5,739 nucleotides of DNA from Deltaproteobacteria bacterium (lineage in GTDB: Bacteria > Desulfobacterota > Desulfobacteria > Desulfobacterales > JAFDCJ01): the NCBI GenBank assembly GCA_019310665.1, contig JAFDDW010000160.1, positions 1-5,739 on the forward strand, in the 5' to 3' direction. The position numbers and the translations under genes are program-made. This document shows positions 4,381 to 5,739 of the stretch, in pieces. Below the pieces are notes generated by a model. That model did not search any database. It was not told the origin of the DNA and was given only the letters and a program-made list of their open reading frames with translations. Position 1 is the stretch's first letter; every line of letters starts with the position of its first letter.

Positions 4381-5397
4381 CAGAGACTCAATTTCAACCG
4401 CTTTGGGAAACAATCCGAAAATACCACCGGTGTGAATAAATATAATTCGCTCCCCGAAACATCGGGGGTTGTTTTTGAGTTCCTGCACCATGCCGTAGAA
4501 AGCCTTGCAGGTGTAAACCGGATCAAAAAATATGCCTTCCGCCCGGGCCACTTCATTCAGTAGCTCGAGCTCTTCGGGTCGGGACAATGCATACCCGCGG
4601 CCGACATATCCATCAATGATCTCGACGTCCCGGTCCCGGGAAAAATCAATTTCAATGCCATAGTCGGCAATGGCTTTTTCACAAATATTGCCGATGGCAT
4701 TTACAAAATATTCCCGATCATCGCAAACATTGACACTGACGATCCGGGCGTTGAGGTCGAAAATTTTAGCGCCCAAAATTAAACCGGCGGAAGTCCCGCC
4801 GGATCCGGCGGCATTGATGATCGTGCAGGCCTGGTTGGCCCCGCCCGGCAGGTTGGCAATGTCATTGACCAGTTCTTCCACCGCCCGGATATAACCCCAG
4901 GCGCCGAGCGCGCTCGAAGCTCCCTCCGGTATCATGTAAGGTTTTCGGCCCGAGGCTTTAAGCGAGGCCGCTTCACGCTCAAAAAATTCGTCGCGCACTT
5001 GATACTCTTGGGGGGTGATCCAGACAATGTCAGCGCCGGCCATACGATCAAGCAGAATATTGCCTTCGACCGGCGGTGGATTCGATGGATCCGGTGTTCT
5101 TAGAAGCAGGCGACAATTAAGGCCCAGCATGGCGGCTGCGATCGCCGTCGCACGGCAATGGTTGGATTGGGCCCCCCCACAGGTGATGACCGTATCCGCA
5201 TTTTGTGCCAGGGCATCCGCCAGAACAAATTCTAATTTTCGAATCTTGTTGCCGGATAAAGCTGCTCCGGTCAGGTCGTCTCGCTTCACATATAAGTCGA
5301 CGGCAAGCTTCTCTCCCAAGCGGCGCATCGGTTGAATCGGAGTCGGCAACCGGGCCAGGTTAATCTGGGGCGGAAATGACAGGCTGCAGGTATTCAT
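4375..5397 (-). CDS. dcyD: D-cysteine desulfhydrase / ACC deaminase-family PLP enzyme
   Basis: A 340-residue fold-type II PLP enzyme, full length for the family. D-cysteine desulfhydrase splits D-cysteine to pyruvate, sulfide and ammonia; ACC deaminase opens 1-aminocyclopropane-1-carboxylate to 2-oxobutyrate and ammonia. The Schiff-base lysine is Lys51 in SGNKIRKLEF, followed by the QSNH loop (77-80; Ser78 and Asn79 as in ACC deaminase), and the phosphate-binding loop GSGGTSAG is at 198-205. The residues that separate the two activities favour desulfhydrase: Thr296 in DPVYT and Thr323 in HTGG, where true ACC deaminases carry Glu and Leu. Cys297 stands where Gly is usual (VYTGK). The ATG has GAGG seven bases upstream. 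It is a single-gene unit with its own promoter, with no sulfur genes beside it; its physiological substrate could also be another D-amino acid or a related beta-substituted amino acid. The symbol reflects the family, not proven activity. Confidence 0.9.
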   Translation of the reverse strand: MNTCSLSFPPQINLARLPTPIQPMRRLGEKLAVDLYVKRDDLTGAALSGNKIRKLEFVLADALAQNADTVITCGGAQSNHCRATAIAAAMLGLNCRLLLRTPDPSNPPPVEGNILLDRMAGADIVWITPQEYQVRDEFFEREAASLKASGRKPYMIPEGASSALGAWGYIRAVEELVNDIANLPGGANQACTIINAAGSGGTSAGLILGAKIFDLNARIVSVNVCDDREYFVNAIGNICEKAIADYGIEIDFSRDRDVEIIDGYVGRGYALSRPEELELLNEVARAEGIFFDPVYTCKAFYGMVQELKNNPRCFGERIIFIHTGGIFGLFPKAVEIESLL

Positions 5398-5431
5398 TTT
5401 TTATCCTCGGACTTATTATTAGTGATGCGGT

Positions 5432-5460
5432 TTCATATCCTAATTTTTTAAGATTGACAA
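5432..5460 (-). promoter_or_regulatory. Probable sigma-70 promoter of the PLP-enzyme gene
   Basis: The minus strand shows TTGTCA (5455-5460, five of six), a 17-bp spacer, then TATGAA (5432-5437, four of six). Transcription would begin near 5425, giving a leader of about 28 nt that contains the GAGG ribosome binding site. The -35 shares its bases with the tRNA promoter on the other strand. Confidence 0.5.
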
Positions 5461-5482
5461 GCGAGTTTAAAGTTGATAGCAA
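5454..5482 (+). promoter_or_regulatory. Probable promoter of the tRNA-Lys gene
   Basis: A consensus TTGACA (5454-5459) is followed after 17 bp by TAGCAA (5477-5482), a weak -10. A start near 5489 would precede the mature tRNA by about 27 nt. An imperfectly placed dyad AAAGTT/AACTTT (5469-5474 and 5482-5487) overlaps the -10. The -35 is strong; the -10 assignment is less sure. Confidence 0.45.
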
Positions 5483-5515
5483 ACTTTTCCAGCAACTGAG
5501 ATACAAACCAAACGG

Positions 5516-5592
5516 GGGCCGTTAGCTCAACTAGGCAGAGCACCTGACTCTTAATCAGTAGGTTGAAGGTTCGATTCCTTCACGGCCCACCA
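5516..5592 (+). tRNA. tRNA-Lys (anticodon CUU)
   Basis: A complete 77-nt cloverleaf. The acceptor stem is GGGCCGT (5516-5522) with ACGGCCC (5582-5588), then discriminator A and an encoded CCA at 5590-5592. The D stem is GCTC/GAGC with GG in the loop. The anticodon arm is CCTGA-CTCTTAA-TCAGT, with anticodon CTT at 5550-5552 reading the lysine codon AAG. The T arm is GAAGG-TTCGATT-CCTTC. The outermost anticodon-stem pair (C27-U43) is a mismatch. The gene stands alone, with its own promoter and terminator. Its 3' end is a classic integration target for mobile elements. Confidence 0.97.
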
Positions 5593-5600
5593 ATAAAAAC

Positions 5601-5636
5601 AAGGCTTTCAGGCATTTATCCTGAAAGTCTTTTTTG
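5601..5636 (+). terminator. Intrinsic terminator after tRNA-Lys
   Basis: AAGGCTTTCAGG (5601-5612) pairs with CCTGAAAGTCTT (5620-5631) through 12 pairs, including one G-U, around a 7-nt loop. An unbroken run of T at 5630-5635 follows. It begins nine bases after the CCA end. Confidence 0.92.
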
Positions 5637-5642
5637 TTGTTT

Positions 5643-5662
5643 CTCGTCAAATCTCGTCAAAT
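5643..5662. repeat. Two tandem copies of CTCGTCAAAT
   Basis: Two perfect adjacent 10-bp copies lie at 5643-5652 and 5653-5662, about 50 bp beyond the tRNA 3' end. Together with the next repeat pair they resemble closely spaced arm-type sites for a tyrosine integrase; no integrase lies inside the window to support this. Confidence 0.75.
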
Positions 5663-5672
5663 TAAACTTTTT

Positions 5673-5702
5673 TGCGGTCAAAATGCGGTCAATTAACTGA
5701 CC
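5673..5702. repeat. TGCGGTCAA direct repeat with an overlapping palindrome
   Basis: TGCGGTCAA occurs at 5673-5681 and 5684-5692, an 11-bp period (about one helical turn). The second copy runs into GGTCAATTAACTGACC (5687-5702), a 16-bp palindrome with a single mismatched pair. The same GGTCA core is therefore present twice direct and once inverted. No gene is visible from 5637 to the window end. Confidence 0.7.
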
Positions 5703-5739
5703 AAATTTTCCTGAAAAATTCTGCAACAAATTAGCCCCT

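Noticed and set aside
4272..4556. A 94-codon minus-strand frame overlapping the end of the PLP-enzyme gene
   Set aside because: It runs in another frame of the same strand as the well-supported PLP enzyme and has no family features.
5469..5487. Dyad AAAGTT/AACTTT in the tRNA promoter as an operator
   Set aside because: Short AT-rich arms could occur by chance, and tRNA genes are rarely controlled by such operators.
5643..5692. CRISPR or iteron-type origin
   Set aside because: Only two copies of each of two short repeats, with no replication protein or DnaA box seen; integrase arm sites are a better guess.

Overview
The window most likely comes from a Gram-negative anaerobe of the Desulfobacterota (deltaproteobacterial, Desulfobacterales-like). 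This is inferred from an iron-sulfur/flavin oxidoreductase operon, a dedicated 2[4Fe-4S] ferredoxin, strong GGAGG ribosome binding sites, mid-range G+C genes separated by very AT-rich spacers, and short ATTCGTCAAT-type intergenic repeats. No marker gene is present, so the taxonomy is inference.

Layout, read from right to left because all protein genes lie on the minus strand. (1) 5516-5739: a tRNA-Lys(CUU) on the plus strand with a strong intrinsic terminator, followed by short direct repeats that could be integrase arm sites of an element lying beyond the window. (2) 4375-5397: a D-cysteine desulfhydrase/ACC-deaminase family PLP enzyme. Its promoter appears to share a -35 heptamer, back to back, with the tRNA promoter. 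(3) 3973-4374: a very AT-rich spacer with several palindromes and, at its inner end, a short plus-strand frame that resembles the tail of an antitoxin. (4) 91-3972: a five-gene minus-strand operon: TetR regulator, 662-residue FMN/FAD/[4Fe-4S] enoate/2,4-dienoyl-CoA reductase-like enzyme, an unrecognised 175-residue protein, a two-cluster ferredoxin and a VOC (methylmalonyl-CoA epimerase-like) protein. Spacers are 14-15 nt, except for 77 nt carrying a GC-rich hairpin before the ferredoxin. (5) 1-90: three perfect 14-bp tandem repeats directly after the operon's last stop codon.

The operon is the main point of interest. A FadH-like flavoenzyme, a small ferredoxin able to carry its electrons, a VOC protein able to isomerise or epimerise a CoA ester, and a TetR regulator of the kind that often senses acyl-CoAs together suggest a substrate-induced module for reducing an unsaturated acid or CoA thioester anaerobically. 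The substrate is unknown. Both the flavoenzyme and the VOC protein lack residues that are catalytic or metal-binding in their characterised relatives, so the chemistry may differ from the textbook families. The PLP enzyme and tRNA look like unrelated neighbours.
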